This document shows positions 27,512 to 38,277 of a DNA stretch of 64,000 nt, in pieces. Positions within the stretch are counted from its first letter, which is position 1. Each line of letters opens with the position of its first letter. A program made the position numbers and the translations under genes. The stretch covers positions 1,167,403 through 1,231,402 of the forward strand of contig NZ_CP051185.1 of assembly GCF_012516315.1 (NCBI RefSeq), in the 5' to 3' direction. The stretch comes from Limnospira fusiformis SAG 85.79 (GTDB taxonomy: Bacteria; Cyanobacteriota; Cyanobacteriia; Cyanobacteriales; Microcoleaceae). Under the pieces are notes generated by a model that was not told the origin of the DNA, did not search any database, and saw nothing but the letters and a program-made list of their open reading frames with translations.

Positions 27512-28542
27512 CAGCCTTTATCTCAATCATTAAGCACAGTAACAACACTTGGTAAACCAGTTATTCAAACACTGTAAATCCACAAGGCTTACCGCCACTT
27601 CTACCAATCTCACTAATAATTCCATGGTCTCCGTCCTGAACTTGCACACTAAACTTTTGAGCTGTGACCACATCATCTCTATCGGGTTAAACTCAGGGGA
27701 ATACACCGGCAGATATTCTACCCTGGCTCCTACTGACTCTATCATTTCTTTGACTTCTTCTCGATGATGAGAATTTCAGTTATCCATTACCACTACATCT
27801 CCTTTTTTTAATTTTGGCAATAAATCTAACTTGATGAATTGGAGAAAATCCTCTTTTTTCATTGACCCTTATAATGTTTGAGTCGCCACCCCTCCGGAGA
27901 GCTTAATTGCACCAATTATTGTCATTTTTTGACCTCGATAGGATTTCCGCAGTTCATAGACTTTTTTCCCTTTCGTCGCTCTGGCTAACGGTCTGCTCAT
28001 CCCTACCCATAACCCACTTTCATCAATAAACACAAGCTTTTCAGGAGCCACATCTCTAATTCTTTACCAATAATCTACTCGCGCTTTCTGTACTTCTTCT
28101 GTTACTACTTTTTCGCTCCTGTATGTTTTTTTTGAGACTTATATCGTGCTGCTTTAAAAATCTATCTATCATGGTCGTACTGACATTTATGCCCAGCTTG
28201 TCTCTGAGCTTATCACTATATTGCCATAAGGTCAGGTCGGGGTGGGCTTCTACAATATCTATCACGGCTTCCTCATGCTTAGATCAAATGCTTTTCTTTT
28301 TAGTGCCACACTTACGAGGAGATAAGTCTCCCGTTAATCGATACTGTTTGACCAGTCGCCTTACCGTGTCTGGACTCACCAAAAAGCGTTTCGCTACTTT
28401 TCGGATAGAAGTGTCTCCTTTTTCATAGGCTTCTACTATCTTTTTCCGAAAATCTAAAGAGTAACGGCTCATGGTAGTTGGTTGTGATAACTTATACAAT
28501 AGCCATACATTATACCGTACTTTGTGTTTTGTGTAAAGGCTG
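27512..28542 (-). mobile_element. ISa copy 2 (IS630 family, decayed, 1031 bp)
   Basis: Same inverted repeats and TA flanks (27510-27511, 28543-28544) as copy 1, in opposite orientation. The transposase shares the TGA, TAA and TGA lesions of copy 1, has an extra TAA in the TLEGS region and 8 A in place of 9 at the homopolymer. It sits between the coiled-coil pseudogene and intron 2. Confidence 0.92.
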
Positions 28543-29361
28543 TAATCGGGTAATTAATCAGTATTGCTGATTGAATTTTAACGGATTTTGGGGTGAGGTT
28601 GGTTTGGTTATACTGTTACTAAGGGTGCGAAACGTTCAGGCATCAAATAGGGCTGCAATGCCCGAAATGACTGCCTAGTAGGGATTTCAACCCTTTGGTT
28701 GAATATAAGGAGCGTACTCCTGACCATCCCTATAACTGTTTATATGTCCCAAAGCGAAAGCAAGGCAGGGAACTCAAGGTCAATTCCACAAAGAAAATCG
28801 CAATACTCAATTATATAACATGGAGGATTAAAACCACTTGGGCGATTGTGGAAAAGAGTAACGGCGATAGCCACCCCCAGATTCAGGAATCATACCCCGT
28901 CAGATTGAAGCGGGGAACGGAAGGCGTGAGGGAAAACCTATTCCCAAAATTCCGACCACTGCCAACCATCCATGACTAAGGAAATCTGAATGTCCGACTT
29001 GAACCATCGTCAACAGCAGGCAGCGAAATAGGTTGATACACTGCGCTCAAAAGAGTAAGGGGAAAAGTAGGAGGCTCTTTGAACTACCTACACAGACCTT
29101 TAAAAGTACCCCGGTGGAAAGGACAAGTCTAAAGATGGAATGCCCATATAAACGGAACGTTTTAACCCCTTCTAGGCTCTGACAATCTGGTCGAGAAAGT
29201 CAGTAGTGAAAGTGTAAGCGCAAGCCTATTAGGGGGTGAGATGTGACCAGAAGCCAAAGCCATACTGTAATGGTAAGGATATGCTAACGGGTCACGGTTT
29301 GATTGTAAAGAATAGAGTCTAGTAGGAGTTACTATGACGAAAGCGAGTTTAAAGAAAGGAT

Positions 29362-29643
29362 TTGAGAAATCAAAACCAATCAAGACGTGCGTTTGTATGG
29401 AAACAAATCCCATGGGCGAAAGTCCAGAGGAAAGTTTTCAAGCTCCAAAAGAGGATATTTCAAGCAGCTAAATCGGGACAGGACGCGAAGGCAAGAAGGT
29501 GGCAACGTCTATTGGTGAAGTCATATTATGCCCGACTCTTAGCAGTGCGGCGAGTGACTCAAGATAATCAAGGCAAGAAAACAGCCGGAGTCGATGGAAT
29601 GAAAGCAATTTCGCCAAGACAAAGGTTTGAACTTGTTAAGAAC
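29362..29643 (+). pseudogene. intron 2 RT, N-terminal piece
   Basis: It starts at TTG 29362 (MRNQNQSRRAFVWKQ) and runs to RFELVKN, where IS4 copy A begins. The last nine bases, GTTAAGAAC (29635-29643), are the IS4 target duplication. Its partner copy, in reverse complement, is at 32022-32030. Confidence 0.9.
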
Positions 29644-30714
29644 CTAAGTACAGGACAAAAGTTGTAGAGCCTGGTGAAACCGCCCTGAAAACAAAGGCAG
29701 ATTAGAGAAAGTGCGGCGTAGAAAATCGAAGCCAGTGCGGAAAAGACTCTGGGAGCGTCGTCCGTGAGCCTTCAAAGGAATGGGTGAACCTTGGTGAATC
29801 CACAAACCCACCTTCATAGCCCAAGTAAAAGCCAGGCTAAGCAAAGCCAATAAACGGCTCAAGCGCTCAGGGTCCTTAAAGTGAGTCGATTCGAGACAGA
29901 AGCCCCGAGTCTTCAAGGCTCCGAAGAGGTTTTCAATACCCCAACGCCGAGCATAGTCGGGGAGGGCCGTTTCGGGGCAAGCGTTAGTGATGAGAATCAA
30001 CAACTCCCCCGAATCAGCCAGACGAGAGCCAATGACGTAAACCTGCCGTCCCCAAACCCAACGGCGACCCGAAAGCTGGCGAAATTCTCCGGGTCGCAGA
30101 GAATCAAACATTCGTTCGCCACTACGCCGAGTTCCTCCTAACTTAGGACTAATCAGCTCGCTGTGGCGGATGCGTAGGCGGAAAGGAACCTCGGGGTCGA
30201 TGAGAAGATACGAGAGCCAATCTCGCCCCACAAATTCCCGGTCAGCGGTCAGACAAGCCACCTCCACGTCAGGAAATAGTGCCTCGAAGCGGTCGAATAA
30301 GTCCATGCGTTCGCCACTGTTGCTATTGCCCTTTTTGTCAAGCATCGTCCACAGCAGGGGAAAGGCAATCCCCTCGTGGACGACTGCCAACATCAAGATG
30401 TTGAAATGGGTTTGACCGAAAGACCAACAGGTGCGGTCGAGACTAAGAGTCCAAGGTTGGGGAATGTCAATGAGGCTAACGACGAAACGGGCAATCTCTG
30501 CCCGGTCAAATTTGAATTGCCGAAAAAAACGTTGTAATCGCTGGTAATTTGAGGAAATTTGCACAGGATTTGCGAATACAGTCGCTATTTCCATCAGATT
30601 AACCGTCTTTGTTTGGAATAGCGCCATCAGGAACAGGCAGACAAAGTTTAATCTCGCCCCGTGCCAGGGCAAGTGAGGGCGCAAAGTGTCTCGTAATCGG
30701 TTAAGCTCGTTCAT
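29644..30714 (-). CDS. IS4-family transposase (copy A)
   Basis: This DDE transposase has about 356 residues from ATG 30714 (MNELNRLRDTLRPHLPWHG); a GTG at 30759 would add 15 residues. The catalytic Asp are in LSLDRTCWSF and CLTADREFVGRD, and the C-terminal YARRWGIENLFGALK matches the IS4 Y-(2)-R-(3)-E-(6)-K signature exactly. The TAG stop is formed by the terminal bases of the element itself. It appears intact and is nearly identical to copy C at 58.5 kb, so it is probably recently active. Confidence 0.93.
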   Translation of the reverse strand: MNELNRLRDTLRPHLPWHGARLNFVCLFLMALFQTKTVNLMEIATVFANPVQISSNYQRLQRFFRQFKFDRAEIARFVVSLIDIPQPWTLSLDRTCWSFGQTHFNILMLAVVHEGIAFPLLWTMLDKKGNSNSGERMDLFDRFEALFPDVEVACLTADREFVGRDWLSYLLIDPEVPFRLRIRHSELISPKLGGTRRSGERMFDSLRPGEFRQLSGRRWVWGRQVYVIGSRLADSGELLILITNACPETALPDYARRWGIENLFGALKTRGFCLESTHFKDPERLSRLLALLSLAFTWAMKVGLWIHQGSPIPLKAHGRRSQSLFRTGFDFLRRTFSNLPLFSGRFHQALQLLSCT

Positions 30715-30879
30715 GAGAGGGAAGTTTGGTTTGTGGTAATTCCGATGTAACCCTCTCACCCCAACTTGGCGCTACCCCCCCACCCCTCGACTTTCACCTC
30801 AGCCCGGAGCGCCCCCTTCAGAATTTTCGGCTAGATTCCCTTTTGGCTAAGACTTTCAGCTTTTTTATCCTGTACTGAG
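29644..30879 (-). mobile_element. IS4-family element copy A (1236 bp)
   Basis: The ends are CTAAGTACAGGACAAAAG (left) and its near reverse complement ending CCTGTACTGAG (right). The left flank is GTTAAGAAC and the right flank is ATGTTGCCA. These do not match each other, unlike in a simple insertion; the partners flank copy B. Confidence 0.95.
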
Positions 30880-32030
30880 ATGTTGCCATAATGTGAGTCC
30901 ATCCTTAGTCTGGAACAACCAAGATTCATGCCTTTCTTTCCCATTACTAAGTCTAACCGTTCCATGACTGAAATAGTTTCTTAGCTTCTTGTAACTTGTC
31001 TTTCCGCATCTTGATACTGTCCATGCCCTTAACATTAACCAGACTGTGTGGTCTAGCTTAACGAAGGTCTCTGATGAGACTACCGCTGAATAATAGTTTG
31101 ACCATCCCCTTATGATTGGGTTTAGTTTGCTTATCAGGGCTGATTGGGGTGCGGTTTTAAGATGTTTTATTGCATCCTTAATCACTTCTGTGTGGGCTTT
31201 AACTGCTTTGTTGCTGGGTTTGATGTGAGTTTTGTGACCGATTGGACGGCTTGCTGCTCCACCAGTTTTCCCAGTTTTATATTTTCCTGCAGGATATTGC
31301 CTAATATTGAATCCTAGAAAATCAAATCCGGGTTCTTCAAGTTTTCCATCATATTCAATAGGATTGAGTGTATGACAGATTCGAGTTTTTCCCGGTTTAA
31401 TCTCTAACCCAATAGGTTTTAACCATTCAGAAATAGCAATCTTGCACTGTTCAATAATCTCTAGTGATGGTGATATCACTACAAAATCATCGGCATATCT
31501 TATTACGGTGGCTTTAATTTTAACCCCTTTTACTTTTGGATACGTTGTTTCAATTAATCTAGCCATGCCATCCAGTGCAATGTTGGCGAGTATTGGACTT
31601 ATTACCCCTCCTTGAGGTGTCCCTGTTTCAGTATCCTCAAATACACCGTTATCTAGTACACCTGCTTTGAGCCATTGTTTTAGGTCTCTTTTCAGGCTGC
31701 TTGGACAATGAATTTTGGACAGTAGGTAATCATGGTTCACGGTAAGAGCATTTTGCTATATCTGCGTCCAATACATAATAACTACTATGCTTAATACATA
31801 GATAGATTCGTTCTATTGCATCTTGGGCAGACCGACCAGGTCGGAACCCATAGCTTGTGTCTTCAAATCTCGATTCCCATTCAGGTTCGAGAGCCGATTT
31901 AACCAAGGCTTGCCTTGCTCTATCTTGGATTGTAGGAATGCCTATTCCAGCTTTTTTCATCCCTACCAGGTTTTGGTATCCATACTCTCCTAAGTGCTTT
32001 TGCTTTGAGGTTTCCTTTAATGTTCTTAAC
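30880..32030 (-). pseudogene. intron 2 RT core, inverted relative to the intron
   Basis: This 1151-bp segment encodes the RT palm and X domain on the minus strand, from VKNIKGNLKAKALRRVW (near 32030) through GFRPGRSAQDAI, GTPQGGVISPILANIALDG and RYADDFVVIS to KDGLTLWQH (30880). Read inverted, it joins in frame to the N-terminal piece (at VKN) and to the C-terminal piece (at WQH). Two local indels shift the frame: one after GRDEK near 31960, the other in the AKCFDR region near 31740. The ends are GTTCTTAAC and ATGTTGCCA, the reverse complements of the IS4 target duplications. Confidence 0.92.
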
Positions 32031-32527
32031 CTAAGTACAGGACAAAAGTTGTAGAGCCTGGTGAAACCGCCCTGAAAACAAAGGCAGATTAGAGAAAGTG
32101 CGGCGTAGAAAATCGAAGCCAGTGCGGAAAAGACTCTGGGAGCGTCGTCCGTGAGCCTTCAAAGGAATGGGTGAACCTTGGTGAATCCACAAACCCACCT
32201 TCATAGCCCAAGTAAAAGCCAGGCTAAGCAAAGCCAATAAACGGCTCAAGCGCTCAGGGTCCTTAAAGTGAGTCGATTCGAGACAGAAGCCCCGAGTCTT
32301 CAAGGCTCCGAAGAGGTTTTCAATACCCCAACGCCGAGCATAGTCGGGGAGGGCCGTTTCGGGGCAAGCGTTAGTGATGAGAATCAACAACTCCCCCGAA
32401 TCAGCCAGACGAGAGCCAATGACGTAAACCTGCCGTCCCCAAACCCAACGGCGACCCGAAAGCTGGCGAAATTCTCCGGGTCGCAGAGAATCAAACATTC
32501 GTTCGCCGCTACGCCGAGTTCCTCCTA

Positions 32528-33484
32528 TAGCATTAGTCAAGGTGGTTAGGACGCAGCTTTGAGAACGGAATCCATGGCATCATGGAGAGAATCAAACTGC
32601 TCAATGCAGTGGCGAATGCGGGCTTTCAACCACGACCAACATTTCTCTATCTTGTTGAGGTCTGGCGAATAAGGTGGTAGATAGAGCAAACGGCATTGAG
32701 CCGCCTCCACTAGCTCAGGAATCCGTCCCCCTTTATGAAACGTTGCATTGTCTAGCACTAGAGTCTGACCTGGCTTCAGTGTTGGAATTAAGATGAACTC
32801 CAACCACAACTCAAACACTGTCCGATTACAACAACCCTCAAAGGTAAAGGGGGCTAAGAGTTGTTGATGACACCATGCCACAATCATGCTCACCCTGCCC
32901 TGCCTCTTCCCGGATTTGAGGACATGGAAGCGTTGTCCTTGCTCACAGTAACCATAAGGATAATCCGAGTCTTGACTATTGATGCCAGCTTCATCGAGGT
33001 AAACCAACCCTTCCGGCTCCATCTGTTCAATCTGAGCCATAAACTCCTCTCGCTGTTGCTCATCACGTTCTTGGTAGCCGTAAGTTTTTTTTCTGGTGAA
33101 GCCAATTTTCTTCAAGGCTCTGGATATGGTGCGAGGAGAGATGTCGTCATCCCAAAGTTGAGCCATTTGAGCGGAGGTTTTGTGGCCATGCTCTTGGGCA
33201 AAAGCCTTGAATTTTTGCCAGTCGGTAATTTTGTGGTTATTGCCAGGTGGGTGATTAGGTTTAGGGAGGAAGTCTCCGGTCTGTGCTTTTCTTTGCAGCC
33301 AGAGATTAATGGTGTTCCGGCTGACATGGAAAACTTGACTGGCTTCTGTTTTGGGCATACCGTCTAGTTCAATTGCATCAATAACTTTTTGTCTGAGGTC
33401 GTAACTATAGGGGGCTGGCATTTTGGGTCTTCTTAGTCATCTCGTCCTCTCCATTATACGTCCTAACTTTCCTGTCTTGTGCTA
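32528..33484 (-). mobile_element. ISb copy 3 (complete, 957 bp)
   Basis: The inverted ends are TAGCAT at the left and GTGCTA at the right, flanked by TA (32526-32527 and 33485-33486). It is inserted in the IS4 copy B transposase at the TA of CTCCTAACTTAGG, a site intact in copy A. Confidence 0.95.
32546..33421 (-). CDS. ISb transposase (IS630 family), intact
   Basis: This is a 291-residue transposase with an N-terminal HTH (MPAPYSYDLRQKVIDAIEL, EASQVFHVSRNTINLWLQRK) and a DDE catalytic domain: VYLDEAGINSQDSDYPYG, TLVLDNATFHKGGR and LPPYSPDLNKIEKCWSWLK. The 8-A run after FTRK is in frame. It is one of three copies in the window with an uninterrupted frame, the others being at 33952 and 49490. 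ISb carries only this gene. Confidence 0.95.
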   Translation of the reverse strand: MPAPYSYDLRQKVIDAIELDGMPKTEASQVFHVSRNTINLWLQRKAQTGDFLPKPNHPPGNNHKITDWQKFKAFAQEHGHKTSAQMAQLWDDDISPRTISRALKKIGFTRKKTYGYQERDEQQREEFMAQIEQMEPEGLVYLDEAGINSQDSDYPYGYCEQGQRFHVLKSGKRQGRVSMIVAWCHQQLLAPFTFEGCCNRTVFELWLEFILIPTLKPGQTLVLDNATFHKGGRIPELVEAAQCRLLYLPPYSPDLNKIEKCWSWLKARIRHCIEQFDSLHDAMDSVLKAAS

Positions 33485-33892
33485 TAACTTAGGACTAATC
33501 AGCTCGCTGTGGCGGATGCGTAGGCGGAAAGGAACCTCGGGGTCGATGAGAAGATACGAGAGCCAATCTCGCCCCACAAATTCCCGGTCAGCGGTCAGAC
33601 AAGCCACCTCCACGTCAGGAAATAGTGCCTCGAAGCGGTCGAATAAGTCCATGCGTTCGCCACTGTTGCTATTGCCCTTTTTGTCAAGCATCGTCCACAG
33701 CAGGGGAAAGGCAATCCCCTCGTGGACGACTGCCAACATCAAGATGTTGAAATGGGTTTGACCGAAAGACCAACAGGTGCGGTCGAGACTAAGAGTCCAA
33801 GGTTGGGGAATGTCAATGAGGCTAACGACGAAACGGGCAATCTCTGCCCGGTCAAATTTGAATTGCCGAAAAAAACGTTGTAATCGCTTGTA

Positions 33893-34845
33893 TAGCACAA
33901 GACAGAAAAGTTAGGACGTATAATGGCAAGGATATCTACAGAAGACCCAAAATGCCAGCCCCCTACAGTTACGACCTTAGACAAAAAGTTATTAATGCAA
34001 TTGAACTAGACGGTATACCCAAAACCGAAGCCAGTCAAGTTTTCCATGTCAGCAGGAACACCATCAATCTCTGGCTGCAAAGAAAAGAACACACCGGCGA
34101 CTTCCTCCCTAAACCTAATCGCCCACCTGGTCATAGCCACCAAATTACCGACTGGCACAAATTCAAGGCTTTTGCCCAAGAGCATGGCCACAAAACCTCC
34201 GCTCAAATGGCTCAACTTTGGGATGACGACATCTCTCCTCGCACCATATCCAGAGCCTTGAAGAAAATTGGCTTCACCAGAAAAAAAACTTACGGCTACC
34301 AAGAACGTTGGAAGCAACAGCGAGAGGAGTTTATGGCTCAGATTGAACAGATGGAGCCGGAAGGGTTGGTTTACCTCGATGAAGCTGGCATGAATAGTCA
34401 AGACTCGGATTATCCTTATGGTTACTGCCAGGAAGGACAACGCTTCGGTGCCCTCAAATCCGGGAAGAGGCAGGGCAGGGTGAGCTATATAGCCGCATGG
34501 TGTGATCAACAACTCTTAGCTCCCTTTAGCTTTGAGGGTTGTTGTAATCGGACAGTGTTTGAGTTGTGGTTGGAGTTCATCTTAATTCCAACATTGAAGC
34601 CAGGTCAGACTCTAGTATTGGACAATGCAACGTTTCATAAAGGGGGACGGATTGCTGAACTGGTGGAGGCAGCTCAATGCCGTTTACTCTATCTTCCGCC
34701 TTATTCGCCAGACCTCAACAAGATAGAGAAATGTTGGTCGTGGTTGAAAGCCCGCATTCGCCATTGTATTGAGCAGTTTGATTCTCTCCATGATGCCATG
34801 GATTCTGTTCTCAAGGCTGCGTCCTAACCGTATTGACTAGTGCTA
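33893..34845 (+). mobile_element. ISb copy 4 (complete, 953 bp)
   Basis: It is flanked by TA at 33891-33892 and 34846-34847 and inserted in IS4 copy B at the TA of CTGGTAATTTGAGG. It is in opposite orientation to copy 3, 400 bp away, and sequence-divergent enough that the two are separate insertions, not a local duplication. Confidence 0.95.
33952..34827 (+). CDS. ISb transposase (IS630 family), intact
   Basis: Same 291-residue protein as at 32546 with scattered substitutions (for example QRKEHTGDFLPKPNRPPG). The DDE residues in YLDEAGMNSQD, LVLDNATFHKG and the SPDLNKIEKCW region are preserved, and the A run has 8 bases. It looks functional. Confidence 0.95.
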   Translation: MPAPYSYDLRQKVINAIELDGIPKTEASQVFHVSRNTINLWLQRKEHTGDFLPKPNRPPGHSHQITDWHKFKAFAQEHGHKTSAQMAQLWDDDISPRTISRALKKIGFTRKKTYGYQERWKQQREEFMAQIEQMEPEGLVYLDEAGMNSQDSDYPYGYCQEGQRFGALKSGKRQGRVSYIAAWCDQQLLAPFSFEGCCNRTVFELWLEFILIPTLKPGQTLVLDNATFHKGGRIAELVEAAQCRLLYLPPYSPDLNKIEKCWSWLKARIRHCIEQFDSLHDAMDSVLKAAS

Positions 34846-35180
34846 TAATTTGAGGAAATTTGCACAGGATTTGCGAATACAGTCGCTATTTCCATCAGAT
34901 TAACCGTCTTTGTTTGGAATAGCGCCATCAGGAACAGGCAGACAAAGTTTAATCTCGCCCCGTGCCAGGGCAAGTGAGGGCGCAAAGTGTCTCGTAATCG
35001 GTTAAGCTCGTTCATGAGAGGGAAGTTTGGTTTGTGGTAATTCCGATGTAACCCTCTCACCCCAACTTGGCGCTACCCCCCCACCCCTCGACTTTCACCT
35101 CAGCCCGGAGCGCCCCCTTCAGAATTTTCGGCTAGATTCCCTTTTCGCTAATACTTTCAGCTTTTTTGTCCTGTACTGAG

Positions 35181-35521
35181 TGGCAACATAATTGGACTCC
35201 GATTGTCAGACACACCCTGATACGCCCTGACGCAACACCATATGACGGAAATTGGACTTACTGGGCAACTAGGAAAGGACAAGCAATTGACACGCCAAAT
35301 AGGGTAGCAAAACTACTCAAAAAGCAAAAAGGCAGATGTACCTGGTGCGGACAGTATTTTGCACCATCGGATTTAATTGAAGTAGACCACATTGTACCTC
35401 GAAGCTTAGGCGGAAAGGATGAATACAAAAATCTTCAACTACTACATCGCCACACCCACGATGATAAGACGGCATTAGATAATGTCAACGCTGTATCCCT
35501 AACAATGGAGCAATCAAATTA
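35181..35521 (+). pseudogene. intron 2 RT, C-terminal HNH piece
   Basis: It opens in frame at WQHNWTPIVRHTLIRPDATPY, directly after IS4 copy B, and continues through the HNH endonuclease (CTWCGQYFAPSDL, VDHIVPRSLGGKDEYKN, LLHRHTHDDK) to the TAG at 35519-35521, next to domain V. The second His of the HNH C-terminal half reads HTHDD where intron 1 has HCHDD. Confidence 0.9.
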
Positions 35522-35629
35522 GGAGCCGTATGAGGTGAAAGTCTCAAGTACGGTTTTGTATGGGAGGGGGAGATGGCGACATCTCTCTCGACCCCTACTT
35601 GACTGAATTATCTATCAGGGGTGGCATTT

Positions 35630-38265
35630 ATGACTAGATCGCAAGAAACTCCCAAGAGCATAAATCAATCACAAGAGGTTGAGTTAGAATCTGTTGAGTC
35701 TGAACCACAACTGGATGAGTTGGTTGATATTTTGATTGATGTGTTGCTTGGGAAGCCTAATGATGAATCTATCACTAACTCACCTCAAACTCCCAAAGTT
35801 GATAATTATCCATCTCAAAATAGCAATATTAAGCATGAACACAAATCCTCATATTCTCGGAAAAGTAATTCACAAAATCTGGGTGTGAAAAGGGAGGATC
35901 TACTTTCTGCTCAACCATAAGATTTTACCCAGGTAGAGACTAAGAAGGTAGAGACTACTAAGAAGATAGAGACTCAGGTAGAGACAGCATTCTCTGAGTT
36001 AATCCCAGAGGATGAGGAAGTGGTGACTAAGGCGGTTCGATTAATTTAAATTTCCCCAAATGAGTTTAGTAAGTATTTTGATGATCCAGTGTCTGTCCAG
36101 TCTGGAGAAACTGCTAAATCTCATGCAAATAATAATAATGGTTATGATTTGGAGGAGGAGAAAACCTCTGTTTCTGCGCCGCCATAAAACCAAACCAGCG
36201 ATACAGAAGTAGATCTAAGTCAGGACTTGTCCGACCCTTTCGACCCATTACAGGATCTGCTGCTAGGTTCCAAATTCTCGGAGTTTGAAAAAGTCACTAA
36301 AAGTTATCTTGAGACTGAGTTACCGAGGCTACAGAGCCCAATTCAGTCAGCGGAACAGAAACTGCAAGCGGTTCAGGATAAATTTGATGATCCTGACCAG
36401 ATTTTTAACCTATTACTCCCGGCTCTAACAGCTATCATTAATGATAAAATGGTTCTGTCTAAACAAGACGTTATAGACTCAATTGTGCCGATTATTGATG
36501 AAATTATTGCGGGGAAAAAGCGACAAGACAAGTCGGGGATGATTACAGCCTTTACACAAAACACAAAGTACGGTATAATGTATGGCTATTGTATAAGTTA
36601 TCACAACCAACTACCATGAGCCGTTACTCTTTAGATTTTCGGAAAAAGATAGTAGAAGCCTATGAAAAAGGAGACACTTCTATCCGAAAAGTAGCGAAAC
36701 GCTTTTTGGTGAGTCCAGACACGGTAAGGCGACTGGTCAAACAGTATCGATTAACGGGAGACTTATCTCCTCGTAAGTGTGGCACTAAAAAGAAAAGCAT
36801 TTGATCTCAGCATGAGGAAGCCGTGATAGATATTGTAGAAGCCCACCCCGACCTGACCTTATGGCAATATAGTGAGAAGCTCAGAGACAAGCTGGGCATA
36901 AATGTCAGTACGACCATGATAGATAGATTTTTAAAGCAGCACGATATAAGTCTCAAAAAAAAACATACAGGAGCGAAAAAGTAGTAACTGAAGAAGTACA
37001 GAAAGCGCGAGTAGATTATTGGTAAAGAATTAGAGATGTAGCTCCTGAAAAGCTTGTGTTTATTGATGACAGTGGGTTATGGGTAGGGATGAGCAGACCC
37101 TTAGCCAGAGCGACGAAAGGGAAAAAAGTCTATGAACTGCGGAAATCCTATCGAGGTCAAAAAATGACAATAATTGGTGCAATTAAGCTCTCCGGAGTGG
37201 TAGCGACTCAAACATTATAAGGGTCAATGAAAAAAGAGGATTTTCTCCAATTCATCAAGTTAGATTTATTGCCAAAATTAAAAAAAGGAGATGTAGTGGT
37301 AATGGATAACTGAAATTCTCATCATCGAGAAGAAGTCAAAGAAATGATAGAGTCAGTAGGAGCCAGGGTAGAATATCTGCCGGTGTATTCCCCTGAGTTT
37401 AACCCGATAGAGATGATGTGGTCACAGCTCAAAAGTGTAGTGTGCAAGTTCAGGACGGAGACCATGGAATTATTAGTGAGATTGGTAGAAGTGGCGGTAA
37501 GCCTTGTGGATTTACAGTGTTTGAATAACTGGTTTACCAAGTGTTGTTACTGTGCTTAATGATTGAGATAAAGGCTGTAGTGCGATCGCTGATTTATTAC
37601 CTGGGGCTATTTCTCAGCACATGAAAAACTGCCCGGAAGAAGTGGCGAAGGCTTTAGCGCAGGAAATAGCGATCGCTCTTCGTGAGCAAAGAAAATTAGA
37701 TCAAAATGCCATAGCTAATGCTTTAGCGCCAGAAATGGGTAAAGCTATTAAGGAGCAAATTCGCCTAGAAAGTGATGCGATGGTAGATGCTTTATATCCG
37801 GTGATTGGTAATACCATCAGTAAATATCTAGCCGAGGCTGTTCAGAATATTAACGACAAAGTAGCTAATGCTTTTAGTGTGGAGGGAGTGGCGCGGAAAA
37901 TTAAAGCTAAAGTTAAGGGGGTTTCGGAAGCAGAATTAATCCTTCAAGAATCTATACCTTTTGCAGTTCAAGCCATATTTTTAATTCATAAAAACTCAGG
38001 GTTAGTGATTTCGGAGGTGCAGGCTTCTGGTAGCTATAGCCTTGAGTCAGAAATGGTGGCAGGGATGTTAACTGCTATTCGCAGTTTTGTGAATGATTGC
38101 ATTGTCCAAATTAATAATTATTCAGAACTAAATGAGATTGAGTATGGGAATTCTAAAATCATCCTAGAGGTGGCAGGTTACTGTTATTTCGCTGTGGTAA
38201 CTAAAGGGGAACCCAGCCCAGAATTTATCACAAAAATGCGACAAACTATGGGTATAATTGTTTGA
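35630..38265 (+). pseudogene. long helical protein, broken by three TAA codons and ISa copy 3
   Basis: One frame runs from ATG 35630 (or GTG 35621) through TAA at 35918, a TAA near 36046 and TAA at 36185 into an open stretch from 36227. ISa copy 3 interrupts it at a TA (36544), and it resumes in frame as SAIADLLPGAISQH to 38265. The protein is acidic and Ser/Glu-rich at first, then repetitive and helical (IANALAPEMGKAIKEQ, MVDALYPVIGNTISKYLAEAV). It ends in a domain of about 110 residues (QAIFLIHKNSGLVISEVQASG, then CYFAVVTKGEPS) reminiscent of roadblock/longin-type folds. I do not know the family name. It directly precedes the OmpA-like gene. Confidence 0.75.
36546..37577 (+). mobile_element. 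ISa copy 3 (IS630 family, decayed, 1032 bp)
   Basis: TA flanks at 36544-36545 and 37578-37579. It shares the TGA, TAA and TGA stops of the other copies and has the extra TAA in the TLEGS segment seen in copy 2. Removing it restores KSGMISAIADLLPG in the host gene. Confidence 0.93.
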
Positions 38266-38277
38266 GATTACGGAGAA

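Larger units (their letters stand above)
32031..35180 (-). mobile_element. IS4-family element copy B, interrupted by two ISb copies
   Basis: Subtracting the two ISb insertions and their TA duplications leaves exactly 1236 bp, the size of copies A and C. The transposase is in three pieces: C-terminal 32031-32525, central 33487-33890 and N-terminal 34848-35060. It is therefore dead. Its left flank is GTTCTTAAC and its right flank TGGCAACAT (35181-35189). Its orientation is the same as copy A. Confidence 0.95.
28625..35598 (+). mobile_element. group II intron 2, carrying two IS4 copies and an inverted core
   Basis: The 5' end is GTGCGAAACGTTCAGG at 28625. The 3' end has domain V (GAGCCGTATGAGGTGAAAG near 35523) and domain VI ending CTCGACCCCTAC near 35598. 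Between them lie: the RT N-terminus (to 29643), IS4 copy A (29644-30879), an inverted RT core (30880-32030), IS4 copy B with two nested ISb copies (32031-35180), and the RT C-terminus (35181-35521). Removing the IS elements and re-inverting the core gives one continuous intron ORF apart from two small frameshifts. The intron sits upstream of the long helical-protein pseudogene. Confidence 0.9.

Noticed and set aside
29644..32030. Composite transposon formed by IS4 copies A and B
   Set aside because: The flanks show that the segment between is the intron's own core in inverted order, not captured foreign cargo, and the outer flanks have no shared duplication.
32861..33367. ORFs antisense to the ISb transposase, seen at every copy
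   Set aside because: They recur only because the transposase is repeated, and they have no independent features.
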